64,000 bases of DNA from Girardinichthys multiradiatus (lineage: Eukaryota; Chordata; Actinopteri; Cyprinodontiformes; Goodeidae): assembly GCF_021462225.1 (NCBI RefSeq), contig NC_061800.1:17902749-17966748 (forward strand), read 5' to 3'. Shown piece by piece: positions 1-11,370 of this stretch. Position 1 is the stretch's first letter. Each line of letters opens with the position of its first letter. A model generated the notes under the pieces. That model saw only the letters and a program-made list of their open reading frames with translations, had not been told where the DNA came from and ran no database searches. The position numbers and the translations under genes are program-made.

Positions 1-212
1 TGGTGAAACGGGAGATTCACATCATGGATGTACAGCCAACAAATCTGCAGCATCTGTGTGATGCTATCATGTCAATATGGACCAAACTCTCCGAGGAATG
101 TTTCCAGTACCTTGTTGAATCTATGCCACGAAGGATTAAGGCAGTTTTGAAGGCAAAAGGGTGTCCAACACTGTACTAGCAAGGTGTACCAAATAAAGTG
201 GCTGGTTAGTGT
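1..212 (+). mobile_element. Tc1-like transposon (family A), 3' end only, cut by window edge
   Basis: The + strand reads as the C-terminal part of a Tc1-type DDE transposase: REIHIMDVQPTNLQ, then CDAIMSIWTKLSEECFQ and ESMPRRIKAVLKAKG, ending in a stop near 180. It is followed by a terminal inverted repeat (about 182-212) whose core resembles AAGTGGCTGGTTAGTGT. The same family occurs nearly whole on the - strand at 11371-12591, and the two can be lined up over this part. The element starts outside the window, so its full state is unknown. The codons that can be read here are open. Confidence 0.85.
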
Positions 213-2149
213 ACACATTAGTTACTAAACAAAGACAAAATGAAAATGGAAACATTTGTGTAAAACTAACATCCCATAAACACAAGATAAACTAAATATG
301 TACAAAATAAATGAAGCCTTAGAATTTAAATTGAACTTCCTTATACCTTAGTCCTTCTTACAATCTGCATTTTCTGTCTTTTTCAGAGTGCACCTAACTG
401 CCATGCTGTCTGCAAATCTTCCCCAAGTGTTCTTAGAATCAATAGCTACTTGTAAGACCCATTCTCGAGATGTTGCCAAAACTGTATAATGTTCTTATGA
501 TGGTATCTATTTTTTGAAGTGCACCAGTAAGTCTTGGTACATTACAACCCCAAAAAAGTATATTGCCACCCCGTACTCCACAGTTGCTACGGTGTTCTCA
601 GGCTTGGAAGCTTCTACATTTTTTCACAAAAGGTAATGATGGTCATTATGACCAAACACATTTTGGTACACATTTTAGTCTTTAAACCACAGGGCATATA
701 TTCAAAAAGAGGATGACCCGTTACATTTACACAGTAGAATTAGTAATTGGCTTGTTCTAAACTCTCAGCAACAGCTTCAGTTTAAAGATGCTTTAATCGT
801 TAAATGATGCAGAAAAATATTTAGCCCATCATGAAACAAGTTTTTGCTTAATTGTAAAATATATTTGAATCCTAAAAAGGTAATTTTGCATAAAATGTCT
901 ATCATCTGGAAAATAACACAAACTCAAAAGTATCACTTTTTGGTAAAATCATGTTAAACAATATTTTGAGACCTGAGAGTAAATATGCAACAACTGAAAC
1001 TGTCATTTGCCATAGGAAGCACTGTCTCTATGATCTGATGATGCTCTCTATGATCAAACTGGTGCTTTTCAGCAGAACTCCTCACCACATCCAACGCTAT
1101 AGTCACTGTGTGACCTTCTCTGCAACCGCATATCTTCTCTGCAAATACGTAAGAGGGTAATGTGAGATTTTTTGTTATTACCAGGTACACAATCTTAGGT
1201 TCAGTTTAACATTATTGGATGGGTAAAAATAAACATGTAGATTAGGCAGATAAATAAAGAGTGAAGAACATCTAGTAAAAATCAAAGAAAACTGTAGAAA
1301 AAAATGCTATTCTTTCTTCTAGCAGTTACGTTTGCCTGCAGCGGCAAATCATATGCATCGATTAAGTGATCATTTAGTTTTAAGTACATTCATAAGAGCA
1401 ACACTTTTGGCAGTTTGCTGGTCTGGAGAATTTAGATTTGAACATTTAACACAATGCCAAATTTAGGGTTTTTATGTCTAGTACTTTTAAAGCTTGTTTA
1501 CAGACTGTTTAAATTGGTTTTAGTGTTGTTTTGCAAGCTGACACCCAACTAGATATACAATATGTAATATGTGGCATAATCATCAAGTTAGATTGTTTAA
1601 ATTTGATTGTTTTTACAATCCTTTTCAACTGTTCTTTGTGACAAAATTATTCGTAGGGATTTGAATTCTTGGACTACTTTTAGTTATCGTCTTTGAGGAA
1701 AATACTCGAAGTCAGTACTTGCCTTTTTGAAAATTACTGTTGTACAGTTTTGGATATATTAAATTGTAAAGGAGAGATTTGAGTTCCATGATTAACATTA
1801 TACATGGCATTTGTCCAAGGCTATCGACAGTGATATGTATATTGTTATAAAGTAGAAGTGAAACAAGTGAACCGGTCAAAGCTAGAAATATACTTGCAGT
1901 TGCGTCTTAGTTGGGAACTCTGCTTACCCACCAGAACAGTTTTTTTTTAATCAAATATGACAGATAGGACTAAAATTCAAATGCTTATATTTTCATAATA
2001 TACCGTCTAAAATGTATACAAAATTAAAAGGGAATGTTGGGAAAGACTTTTTCGTAACTCTAGATCGGTAGTGTCTAGAGGTATTACGTTTTTCACACTG
2101 ATCAAATCCAGGAAGTTAAAGGTACCCGCAAGCCACAAAAATTATGTAC
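213..2149. other. Intergenic, AT-rich, no gene seen
   Basis: No open frame longer than about 80 codons, no recognisable domain and no clear repeat copy. The short open frames at 534-716 and 951-1190 have no codon pattern or splice context to support them. Confidence 0.6.
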
Positions 2150-2169
2150 TTGTACTCGTCGTCTTCCGC

Positions 2170-3684
2170 TTATCCGGGACCGGGTCGCAGGGGCAGCAGA
2201 CTCAGCAGAGACGCCCAGACGTCCCTCTCCCCAAACACCTCCTCCAGCTCCTCCGGGTGGAGCCCAAGGCGTTCCCAGGCCAGCCGAGAGACATAGTCCC
2301 TCCAGCGTGTCTTGGGCCGTCCCCTGGGCCTCCTCCTGGTGGGACGTGCCTGTAACACCTCCCGAGGAAGGCGTCCAGGAGGCATCCGGTATAGATGCCC
2401 GAGCCACCTCAACTGGCTCCTCTCGATGTGGAGGAGCAGCGGCTCTACTCCGAGTCCCTCCCGGATGGCCGAGCTCCTCACCCTATCTCTAAGGGAGTGC
2501 CCGGCCACACTACGGAGGAAGCTCATTTCAGCTGCTTGTATACGGAATCTCGTTCTTTCGGTCATGACCCAAAGTTTATGGCCATAAGTGAGGGTAGGAA
2601 CATAGACCGACCGGTAAATTGAGAGCTTTGCTTTTCGGCTCAGCTCTCTCTTCACCACAACGGACTGGCACAGTGCCCCCATTACTGCGGCAGCCGCACC
2701 GATCCGTCTGTCGATCTCCCGCTCCATTTTTCCCCCACTCGTGAACAAGACCCCGAGATAATTAAACTCCCCCACTTGAGGCAGGAACTCCCCTCCAACC
2801 TGAAGAGGACAGGCCACCCTTTTCCGGTCGAGTACCATGGCCTCGGACTTGGAGGAGCTGATCTTCATCCCAGCCGCTTCACACTCGGCTGCGAACCGCC
2901 CCAGCGCATGCTGTAGGTCTTGGCTAGAGGGGGCCAGCAGGACCACGTCATCTACAAAAAGAAGAGACAAAATCCACTGGTCCCCAAACCAGACCCCCTC
3001 TGGCCCTTGGCTGCGTCTAGAAATCCTGTCCATAAAAGTTATGAACAGGACCGGTGACAAAGGGCAGCCCTGCCGGAGTCCAACATGCACCGGGAACAGG
3101 TCCGACTTAGTGCCGGCAATGCGTACCAAACTCCTGCTCCACTTGTACAGAGACCGGATGGCCCTTAATAAAGGGCCCCCGATTCCATACTCCTGGAGCT
3201 TTCCATACTCCAGAGATTTGAGGTACTCAGGGTGGATCTCATCCACCCCCGAAGCCTTGCCACCGCGGAGCTTTTTAACCACCTCGGTGACTTCAGCCTG
3301 GGTGATGAAGGAGTCCAACCCCGAGTCCCCAGCCTCTGTTTCCACCAGGGAATGCATGATGGCAGGATTGAGGAGATCCTCGAAATACTCCTTCCACCGC
3401 CCGATAATGTCCTCAGTCGAGGTCAGCAGCCTCCCACCCCCACTATAAACAGTGTTGGCGAAGCACTGCTTCCCCATCCTGAGGCGCCGGACGGTTTGCC
3501 AGAGTCGTTTCGAGGCCAACCGGTAGTCCTTCTCCATGGCCTCACCGAACTCCTCCCAGGCCCGAGTTTTTGCCTCTGCCATACATCCCTGGCCGAGGGC
3601 TCCGCCAGGCGTTCCCAGTAGACCCTCACTATGCGCTTGGGCCTGCCAAGTCTGTCCGGCTTTCTCCTCCTCCAGCGGATCCAA
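2170..3684 (-). pseudogene. LINE reverse transcriptase ORF lacking part of the RT palm
   Basis: A 504-codon open frame. Readable landmarks in order: the pre-RT segment [71 protein letters not shown] (RT motif B region); and SLLFVDDVVLLAPSSQDL, the catalytic box written FVDD instead of the usual FADD. A long C-terminal part follows (RWLGHLYRMPPGRLPREV, RWRDYVSRLAWERLG). Between YLKSLE and EYGIGGPLL roughly 130-140 residues expected in this family are absent in frame, including the motif A aspartate. The protein therefore cannot polymerise DNA even though the frame is open. The first 35 or so codons are probably out-of-frame linker rather than a true start. Confidence 0.88.
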
Positions 3685-4340
3685 CTCACCACCAGGTGGT
3701 GATCAGTGGACAGCTCAGCCCCTCTCTTCACCCGAGTGTCCAAAACATGCGGCCGAAGGTCTGATGATACGACAACAAAGTCGATCATCGACCTCCTGCC
3801 TAGGGTGTCCTGTTGCCAAGTGCACTGATGGACACCCTTATGTTTAAACATGGTGTTCATTATGGACAATCTGTGACTAGCACAGAAGTCCAATAACAAA
3901 ACACCACTCGGATTCAGATCGGGGAGGCCATTCCTCCCGGTCACGCCTCTCCAGGTGTCACTGTCATTTCCCACGTGGGCGTTGAAGTCCTCCAGCAGAA
4001 TAATGGAGTCCCCGGGAGGGGCACTATCCAGCACCCCTGACAGGGACATCAAGAAGGCCGGGTACTCCGCACTACCGCTGGGGTAAACCCCAACACGAGA
4101 CGGCTGAGCTGGGGGGCAATAAGCAAACCCACACCAGCCTCTCCCCGTGGGCCACTCCAGAGTAGAAGAGAGTCCAACCCCTCTCAAGGAGATGGGTTCC
4201 AGAGCCCACGTAGTGCGTGGAGGCGAGCCCGACTATTTCTAGTCGATATCTCTCGACCTCCCACACAAGCTCCAGCTCCTTCCCCCCCAGCGAGGTGACA
4301 TTCCATGTCCCTAGAGCCAGCCTAAGCATTCGAGGATCGG
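3630..4340 (-). pseudogene. LINE apurinic-type endonuclease, frameshifted and deleted
   Basis: The N-terminal half reads LALGTWNVTSLGGKELE (metal-binding Asn region of the exonuclease-endonuclease-phosphatase fold), then [18 protein letters not shown]. After a frame change it continues with [20 protein letters not shown], where LEDFNAH stands for the usual GDFNAH box. Then come [36 protein letters not shown] and [17 protein letters not shown], the C-terminal SDHxxV-type box written TDHHLV. About 35 residues seem lost before GSAEYPAF. The role in life was to nick target DNA for target-primed reverse transcription. It is now broken. Confidence 0.85.
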
Positions 4341-4735
4341 GCCGCTGAGGTCTCCACTTTCGTCCACCGCTCAGTCCTCCTTGCACCGGTCCCTCACGGT
4401 TCCCCCTGCAGGTGGTGGGCCCACTGGGGGATGGCCTCGCGTCTCTCGTTCGGGCTTGGCCTGGCCGGGTCCCGCGAGTTGCGACCCGGCCATCAGGCGC
4501 TCTCCAGCGAGTCCCGACCCCAGGCCTGGCTCCAGGGTGGGACCCCGGCTCCGCCGTACCGGGCGACGTCACATGCCTCGATATTTTTGTCCTCATGAGG
4601 GATTCTTGAACCGCTCTTTGTCTGACATCACCTAGAGCCTGTTTGCCATGGGAGACCCTACCAGGGGCATTTAGGCCCCAGACAACATAGCCTCTAGGAT
4701 CATTTGAGCACTCAAACCCCTCCACCGTGTTAATT

Positions 4736-5392
4736 TTTAAATTAAAATAATCAAAATAATTGAATTGGGGCCATATGTTTTCATTTTTACCTGCTCAATA
4801 AGCTAAATATGTAATATTTTATTGAAAAAAAGCAAAATAATTAGATTTTTTTCAAAAAGGAGATCTTTAGTTATTGTGGAACCAAAACATAAAAACGTCT
4901 CCTTTGCCTTGTTAAAAGAAAAGCATGCCATTTACAATTTGTTGGTGTCGCATTTAAAGTTTTTTTGATCTATGATTAACAATATCAATTGGATATGAGA
5001 CAATCTTTCTTCAAAAATATTTGCTGTATTTTGCCAAGTTTAGTAAATGGTTGGGCTCGGGTCTGCTTTTCAGTAAAAGTCGCTGGATATTTGTGGTCCT
5101 ACTTACTATGAAATTAAACTGAAGGCAAAAATCATTGTTTATAAAATATGAATACTTTGTGTGTGCTTTGTATAACATTTTTATTTGTCAGTAAAAAATG
5201 TGCCCTGAACAATTAGAAACGTTTTCCATCTGGCCCTGGACTGGACTTATACTTAGCTCTGTTTGACAAAACATAAATGAGACCAGCATATTTGAAATCA
5301 GTCATCCCTCTCCCAATGAACACTTTCCATCTCATTTTGGTAGATACCAAATTGTTTCCTGGTCAGAAGGAAAATAATGTCCATCTAGTGTG
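4736..5392. other. Intergenic, AT-rich, nothing recognised
   Basis: Low-complexity A/T runs with no open frame worth reporting. Confidence 0.5.
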
Positions 5393-5515
5393 TTCTGGCT
5401 CTTTCTCTGGGTCTCCTCCCAGTGGGACATGCCCAGAAGACCTTTAAAGAGAGGCACTCAGAAGGCATTCTGATCAGATAACAAAATCACCTCCAGACTA
5501 AGAGTAAATGGAAAA
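5393..5515 (-). mobile_element. Small fragment of the same LINE family
   Basis: The stretch CTCCTCCCAGTGGGACATGC and the following GAGGCACTCAGAAGGCAT match, with many changes, the 3' region of the big LINE around 2330-2390 (CTCCTGGTGGGACGTGCC and GGCGTCCAGGAGGCATC). Same orientation, much more decayed, so probably an older insertion. Confidence 0.55.
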
Positions 5516-6884
5516 TCTTCATGAAACAAGAAGATAATAAATGGTGGGCTAAAATGAGACTATAGGCACCGTCTTAAAGTCAGGCCGCAGATGGGAGGAG
5601 CTGGACCTGGTGGTCAAGCCTTGGCTACTGGGGCTTGTTCAAGGACAGCCCAGAGCACCAATAGGAGGCAACCTACACATAAGGGGAGCAAACCTAGGTT
5701 TGGGTAAAGTGTTAACAGGGTAGCAGGTAAGGGTGGGGTCTGGTCATGTTGATTGATCTGGGCATGTTCTGTTTCTGTGCAATTCACCGCAGCTCGTCAA
5801 ATGTGTCTTAATGATAAGAATATTTAAAATACTCCCCCTTATACCTGTGGCCAGCTGGATTAATATAACATCTGTAATTGCCAAATAAAATCCTCAAACA
5901 GTGTTCTAGTATCAATTTATAGTAATACCGATTTACAGACCACATTTTCATAGTTTTGACGCAGACATGCTAGACTCTAGAATTTTCTCTCAAGAACAAG
6001 CCCAGGAGCAAACCTGAACCATTTCTTTTTTAGTGCAACTTAGTCCTAGCTACATTTAAATGCATCTTATATAAGTTTTTATTCTTCTTTACATAGTATG
6101 AATTTGATTGGCATGTTCTGAAAGAGTTCTTCGGAGCGCTTCTGCAGGGTCATGTTGGCCAGAGTGTTCTGTCATTGTTTTCGAGACAGCTTTGACCCAC
6201 ATACAGAAAAAGGCTCAGAAGTAAGAACAGAATGTAAGGTGTTTTTATTGTCAGCAAAATAATCAGGAGCGGGGACGGGAAACGCCAACTGTACGGGAAG
6301 AAAGGAGAAATGACTGATGAACAAAGGATAATGTAGAAAAATGACTAAAAGATCTGAGAGATGGCTTACTAAATTGTTGCTGCTTGAACCACCAGGCGTA
6401 GAGGGATTCAGGGTCTTGGCTTGCGAAGTAGAAGTTGCTCAGCTGTTTTCTCTGGTGCTGTCTGAGAGGACTTTGTGAAAAGCAGAGATAGCTTGGGTGT
6501 GGGTACTTGTGTTGGAGGGTGGAACAGGGTACGCTTATGCCTTGGTCCTGAAGGAGGAGGAACTGGGAAGCCGCCAGCTTGGTCCGTGTCCGAAAAGTAC
6601 AGGTGGTTGGGAACAAAGTCCACAAAAACGAAGATCCAAATTCCAGTAGGCGGTAATCTTAATTCCCCAGAAACTTCTGGAGCGTAGTTGAGCCTGAGCA
6701 AGGTAAACAAAGCCTTAGGTTAGAAACCACTAAGGCAAACACTCTGGCATCGAAGTGCTGGCAGCCTCCTTCTTAAGTACTCCTCCATGCAATCAGCAGA
6801 TAGGTAACACCTGTCACCCAGAGCACCTGAGAACCTCCAGCACCAACTGAGAAACACTGAGACAATGAATACAAGTACACAAAA
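5516..6884. other. Intergenic, no gene seen
   Basis: A mildly GC-richer piece at 5570-5760 may be an old LINE leader, but I cannot support that. Two overlapping open frames on the - strand at 6263-6710 (120 and 100 codons) show no domain, splice context or recognisable sequence. Confidence 0.45.
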
Positions 6885-6920
6885 CACACACTCACACACA
6901 CACACACACACACACACACA
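6885..6920. repeat. (CA)n microsatellite
   Basis: Alternating CA dinucleotides, pure over about the last 28 bases. The open frames that cross it on the - strand read as VCVCVC runs, which is an artefact of the repeat. Confidence 0.95.
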
Positions 6921-7828
6921 GATCCCGACACCTTGGGCTGATAACAAAATGTATAGTTCATTTTCTTCTTTGGCCCAGGAGACATGACATCCCTGATGTC
7001 TAAAAACTGCACTTTGAAATGCCAGCAGCATTTCTGGGTGTTGATGATATGTGGCTTTCACTTTGCATGGTAGAGTTTTAACAAGTTGCACTTGTTAATG
7101 TATGACAATGACAATGGTTTTCTGAAGTGTTCCTGAGCCCATGTGGCGATATCCATTACAGAATAGTGTTGATTTTAATGAAGTGCCTCCTGAGGGATCG
7201 AAGGGCATTCAATGTTGGTTTTCGGCCTTGCTGCTTACATGCACAAAATGCAGAGAAACAACATGATTGTTATTAGCTTGTATTGCTAATTTCAGTTGAT
7301 CACTGAGGCAAAATTAGCCAATCCAACTGGTTTTTGAAATGAGGAACTGGAACACCAATGTTCCAATTTGAAAACAATGGCTTATTATGGCACTCTAATG
7401 AAGCTATAAGTCAGACACCTGCAGCCTGACAAAATGCCCAGCTGGGGCATTTCTGTGTAGAGATTGCTTGTTATCCTGTACATGCATGTTTTTTTGGGGG
7501 GGTACTCCTGTTTCCTGTGATGATCCAAATACATGTTAAATTCTTTATTCCCTCTATTTTCCCTTAGGTGAGAATATGTGTGTGCGCAGTTTGTACTGAG
7601 TACCTTTTTGGCAGCTATTTGAAATGTGAAATTTTGTGAAACATCTTTAAAGTAGATTGTTGTTCTTTTAGAAAGCCTACCTTATTGCTACATAAACTTG
7701 GATAATTCTGACAACGTATGCCCCGCCTATAACACTGGATGAACTTGATTCTGTGAATAACGTGACAAAGATTGACAGGCATGATGACAAGGAGAAGAGG
7801 TGGGATTTTAACGCTTCATACAAACATT
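6921..7828. other. Upstream region of the gpr183-like gene
   Basis: No coding feature. The last part leads into a TATA box at 7829. A G run at 7496-7502 lies inside a T/G-rich stretch. Confidence 0.4.
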
Positions 7829-8051
7829 TATAAAGGGGCTTCAAGCCTGGCAGCCCAAAGTAAAAGCTGAACACAAAACCTCAGCAGCGTTTTCAGTCAA
7901 TTAGCTTGTCTACTCTCCTGACCTTTGTAAGTAATGTGTCTTGATTATATCTTAACCCACAGACCAGTTGATTCTTATTTTGTTTATTTGCTTATGTCAC
8001 AGTAAAAATGTTTCTGATGTAACTGTGTGATTCTGTCTTTCATAATGTCAG
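7829..8051 (+). promoter_or_regulatory. Core promoter, 5' UTR exon and 5' UTR intron of the gpr183-like gene
   Basis: A TATAAAG box lies at 7829-7835, which predicts a start of transcription near 7858-7862. The presumed noncoding exon 1 would run to 7926. It is followed by a good donor, GTAAGT (7927-7932), and a pyrimidine-rich acceptor ending TTTCATAATGTCAG at 8051, six bases before the ATG. The UTR intron would be 125 bp. A short UTR intron just before the coding exon is common in this receptor family. All of this is read from sequence; there is no transcript evidence. Confidence 0.55.
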
Positions 8052-8057
8052 GTTGAA

Positions 8058-9364
8058 ATGTCTGCTGAAAACCTCACCTTGGTTCCCACCGAAGCCCCTC
8101 CAAACGGCAGCAAATGTGATGTCTTTGTTTACCAGGGAGCTGCAGTGGTCCTCTTCCCTATTTTCTACTCTGTCGTTTTTATTATCAGCGTGTGCGGGAA
8201 CTGCCTGGTTCTTTGTGTCATCTGCCAAAGAAAGCAGAAGTTCAACTCCACATCCATCTATTTGGTGAATCTTGCACTATCTGATGCTCTGTTCACGCTA
8301 GCGCTGCCAGGTAGAATTACGTACTACATCCGTCAGTTTGACTGGCCCTTTGGTGACCTCTTCTGCAGACTCACCACACTTCTGTTCTTTGCAAACACAT
8401 ATGCAGGTAATATGAAGTTTCAGACTTCTTAATATCTAAAGAGATAACTTTATTTTTAAGCTAAGGTGACAAAAATAAAAACTGGGGATGTGGGTAAAAC
8501 ATCTACAATAGGACCATATCAAAGGTCCTCGGTGGTGAAAATCCTTATGTAAGTGATTGTTTTTAATTCTGATGCCAATCCTCTGCATTTCCAATAGGCA
8601 TTGGCTTCATGACCTGCATCGGCTTGGACAGATACCTTGCCATGGTGCATCCTCACCGCCTGCAGTGCTTACGCAGCACCAAGGTTGTTCGCAGGGTCTG
8701 CAGCCTGGTTTGGTTTGTAGTATTTCTGGAGGTCTCCCCACTGTTAGTCCGCAGCATGCTCCATGTGAGGGGAGATAAACGAACCTGCATGGAGTACTTT
8801 AACTTTGAGGGCTCTCACATCACCCCTTACCTCCTAATTCTGGCGTGCTTTATTTCCTTCTGCTGCCCGCTCACAGTCATAATAGCGTGCTATGCCAGAA
8901 TCAACCTAAAGCTACGGGATGCAGCCAAGAAGAACTCTGTGACTGGCCGAACAGGCCGAAATCACAGGGCCAACACAATCATTCTCCTCATCCTCCTCAC
9001 CTTTGTCCTCTGCTTCAGCCCCTACCACATCAACCTAATGCAGTTTATGTTCAGAAAGATCAGCCATGAGCCCACTTGTGAAGAACTAAGAGCCTTTAAG
9101 ATGTCCTTGCAGGTAAGAGTTGTACTTTCTCTTGATGAATCACGTTCCTTATCATTTTTTTTTTCTTCTTCTAATTGGCTCTTTTAATGCAATACACAGA
9201 TTACCGTCTCATTAATGAATTTTAACTGCTGCCTCGATCCAGTCATCTACTTCTTTGCCATAAAGACGTACAAGAAGCGAGTGATGAGCCTATTTAAGGA
9301 CTATCTGTACACTTCCGCCGCCTCCTCCAAAGTGACAGCTGAGAATAGCAGCAGCAACACCTGA
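8058..9364 (+). CDS. GPR183/EBI2-like class A GPCR, coding region in three exons
   Basis: The coding exons are 8058-8406, 8598-9112 and 9200-9364, joined in frame to 342 aa. Intron 1 (191 bp, GTAATA...AATAG) splits Gly117; intron 2 (87 bp, GTAAGA...CACAG) falls in phase 0 after Gln288. Seven hydrophobic segments are visible. N-glycosylation sites are at Asn5 and Asn16, the disulfide pair is Cys103-Cys180, and the DRY box is at 127-129. TM6 ends CFSPYH (255-260) and the TM7 motif is DPVIY (301-305). The GPR183 signatures NTYAG, FMTC and TCMEY-NF are kept. Of the four sterol contacts I recall for human GPR183, Arg86, Tyr115 and Tyr259 are present, but the Tyr112 equivalent is Phe111. The cytoplasmic tail is short. 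It probably senses an oxysterol-like lipid through Gi at the plasma membrane. It is clearly a paralogue of the gene at 25343, and intact. The exact orthologue name is uncertain; another lipid or P2Y-like receptor is less likely. Confidence 0.93.
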
Positions 9365-9657
9365 TCCAAAACCACAGAGAAGACCTAGTTTAACAGGTTA
9401 AAAAAAGACCAGTTTTTTCTCTTGATGAGGCTGCTCCTGCATATGACTCTTGAGTCTTTGGTAGTGGGCTTTATGTCGGTTTGGCATGAATGGTTTCAGC
9501 TTATGTGCGTTATACATTGCCTTTCCAATGTTTATATTGTGGTTTGGTCAAACATGTTATAAGAATATTGTCTCAGCTTAGGTTGCATATACTGTGTATA
9601 AATGTTTTTCTATTGTATTTTGATCCTTTATAGAATGGCTTATTAATAGAAATGATA

Positions 9658-9663
9658 AATAAA
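9658..9663 (+). terminator. Polyadenylation signal AATAAA of the gpr183-like gene
   Basis: AATAAA about 294 bases after the stop, followed by GT/T-rich DNA around 9670-9710. This gives a 3' UTR of about 0.3 kb. Confidence 0.7.
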
Positions 9664-9684
9664 CCAATAGTGGTATAGTGTAGT

Positions 9685-10600
9685 ACAAATGTTAGTTTTT
9701 TGTGTTTGTGACTATTGGATGAGACAGTCATTTCTTGCAATGATAATCATAATAATATATTTTTCAATTATACAAATATTCTGGTCACTTGTTCTGTGTA
9801 AAAGAAAGAATGCTGTAGAGTGTCCAAATGTAAATTCAACTAAAATCAGGAGCATTGTTAATTGCAGCCCCCACATGACGGTGAATCTAACAATACTATG
9901 TGTAAGAAATTTGCCAAAATGAGAACATGTTACATCTTATCTTTTCCACCCACATTTAGCTTCTGCGTAAGAGTACATAGATAAAAATCACCACTTCCTC
10001 ACTTATCTTTCCTGCCTCCCCCCCATCAGGGGCCCCATTCCTGCTACCTTCCACATCTTGTGGTGAAGCTTTGGTGTTCGTGTGGGTCTAACAAATGTGT
10101 GCAGGTGTACTCTTTGTTCTGAGCGAGTCCCATGTTTAAATTTAACCTTTAACACTTCCTGAGTTTTTGGAAAAAAACCTGATAGGTTTGGGTAAAACCA
10201 TGTGCAGAAATTGTGTAATATGCAAACATTGAAGTAGGTATTGTGCAATTGAGGTGGTAGGACACATGAGGTACACACACACATCTTTCCATTATATGTT
10301 GATAATTGGTTACTAAACATTAAAAAACTGAACAAAAGTATCAGTATGTGTGCAAACGAATTTAAATGATGTTTTATGAATATTTATATTCATTATTATT
10401 CATTTTACCAAGAAATTCTTTTAGATCCATCTAAATCAGGAAGTGAGACATTGCTTGAACAAAACAAGAAATCTTAATTTCTGCTTAACCAGTATTGGAA
10501 GACAATAAAAGCAAAACATGATTGTCCGGCAGTAGTACAGTTAATACCTCTGGCAGATTTAGATTAAAATACTTTTCTTATTTTACCAAACCTGAATGGA
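9685..10600. other. Intergenic, nothing recognised
   Basis: AT-rich. Open frames at 9689-9922 (+) and 10003-10335 (-) show no domain or splice context. Confidence 0.5.
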
Positions 10601-10609
10601 GGTAATATT

Positions 10610-10980
10610 AGCATTTTGGAGTGACACAGCAAGGGTCCTAATTTTAGTTTGACATGGAATCTGGGGAAGGGTTTTAAAAATTAGGGTGATGACAGGGAGG
10701 CATTCCAACACCAGTCATCACCAAAGATAAATCTTTAAAATACCAGCAAAAACATGCAAGAAGCTGGTTGATATTTATAAGAAGGGTTTGAGTGCTGTAA
10801 AGATTTTTCCTGCCATATTAAGAAAGGTATAAATACATTCTGATGTGCTCTTTTTATTAAAATGTAAATAAAAAAGATTATTCAAAAAAATGTTACTCCT
10901 TTTACATTGTTTTATTATCTTTTGAAAGATGCCTGTCCCAGAAACAAACTTGTTGGTTGAATGAATCATTTTGGGCTTAA
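10610..10980. mobile_element. Possible Tc1-like remnant
   Basis: The string AAGAAGCTGGTTGATATTTA and its surroundings, followed by an AATCATTTTGGG-type end, resemble decayed ends of fish Tc1 copies as I remember them. No transposase motif can be read, so this is weak. Confidence 0.25.
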
Positions 10981-11370
10981 CTATTCATTAGAGAACTGGT
11001 TCAGTATTGTTCCCTATACCTGATCAGGCTAATTAATGTAGTATTTCCTTAAATAGTGCTGCTAAACTGGGGTTTGTTTGAAGTGAGATGGTAAAAAATG
11101 GCTTCCACCACTCAGGTATTTATTCATCCTTAACCGGAACAAAATGTGGCAAAAATGTAAATAGGGTATTCTTGTAACTCTACTGCCCTACTTGACTTAT
11201 TATAAATTTGTCTCTGTTTGGACAAATGTTTTCTTGGACTCAGTGTCAGTTAAATTTTCTAGCTCCTCTGGTAAAGATGTGTAAAAAGCCTTAAAAAAAA
11301 AAAAACATATTTTATTGCAACAGCGTAATTGCAATATTTGAATTGTGTGACACCACGTGACAGAAGTAAC

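Larger units (their letters stand above)
2150..4735 (-). mobile_element. APE-type non-LTR retrotransposon (LINE), internally deleted
   Basis: The whole block is a GC-rich island in AT-rich DNA. Read on the - strand it gives, in order, a 5' leader (about 4735-4340), an apurinic-type endonuclease in broken frames (about 4340-3630) and a reverse transcriptase region (3684-2170). The 3' end, near 2150, reads as a GGATAAGCGGAAGACGACGAG-like tail typical of fish LINEs. It is dead: the endonuclease changes frame, and stretches of endonuclease, linker and RT palm are missing compared with what I know of this family. A small fragment of the same family lies at 5393-5515. I leave the clade name open. 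Confidence 0.9.

Noticed and set aside
2837..3448. 203-codon + strand open frame
   Set aside because: It is the antisense shadow of the LINE reverse transcriptase on the - strand and has no domain of its own.
6720..7091. 123-codon - strand frame with a VCVCVC run
   Set aside because: It is created by the (CA)n microsatellite. No other support.
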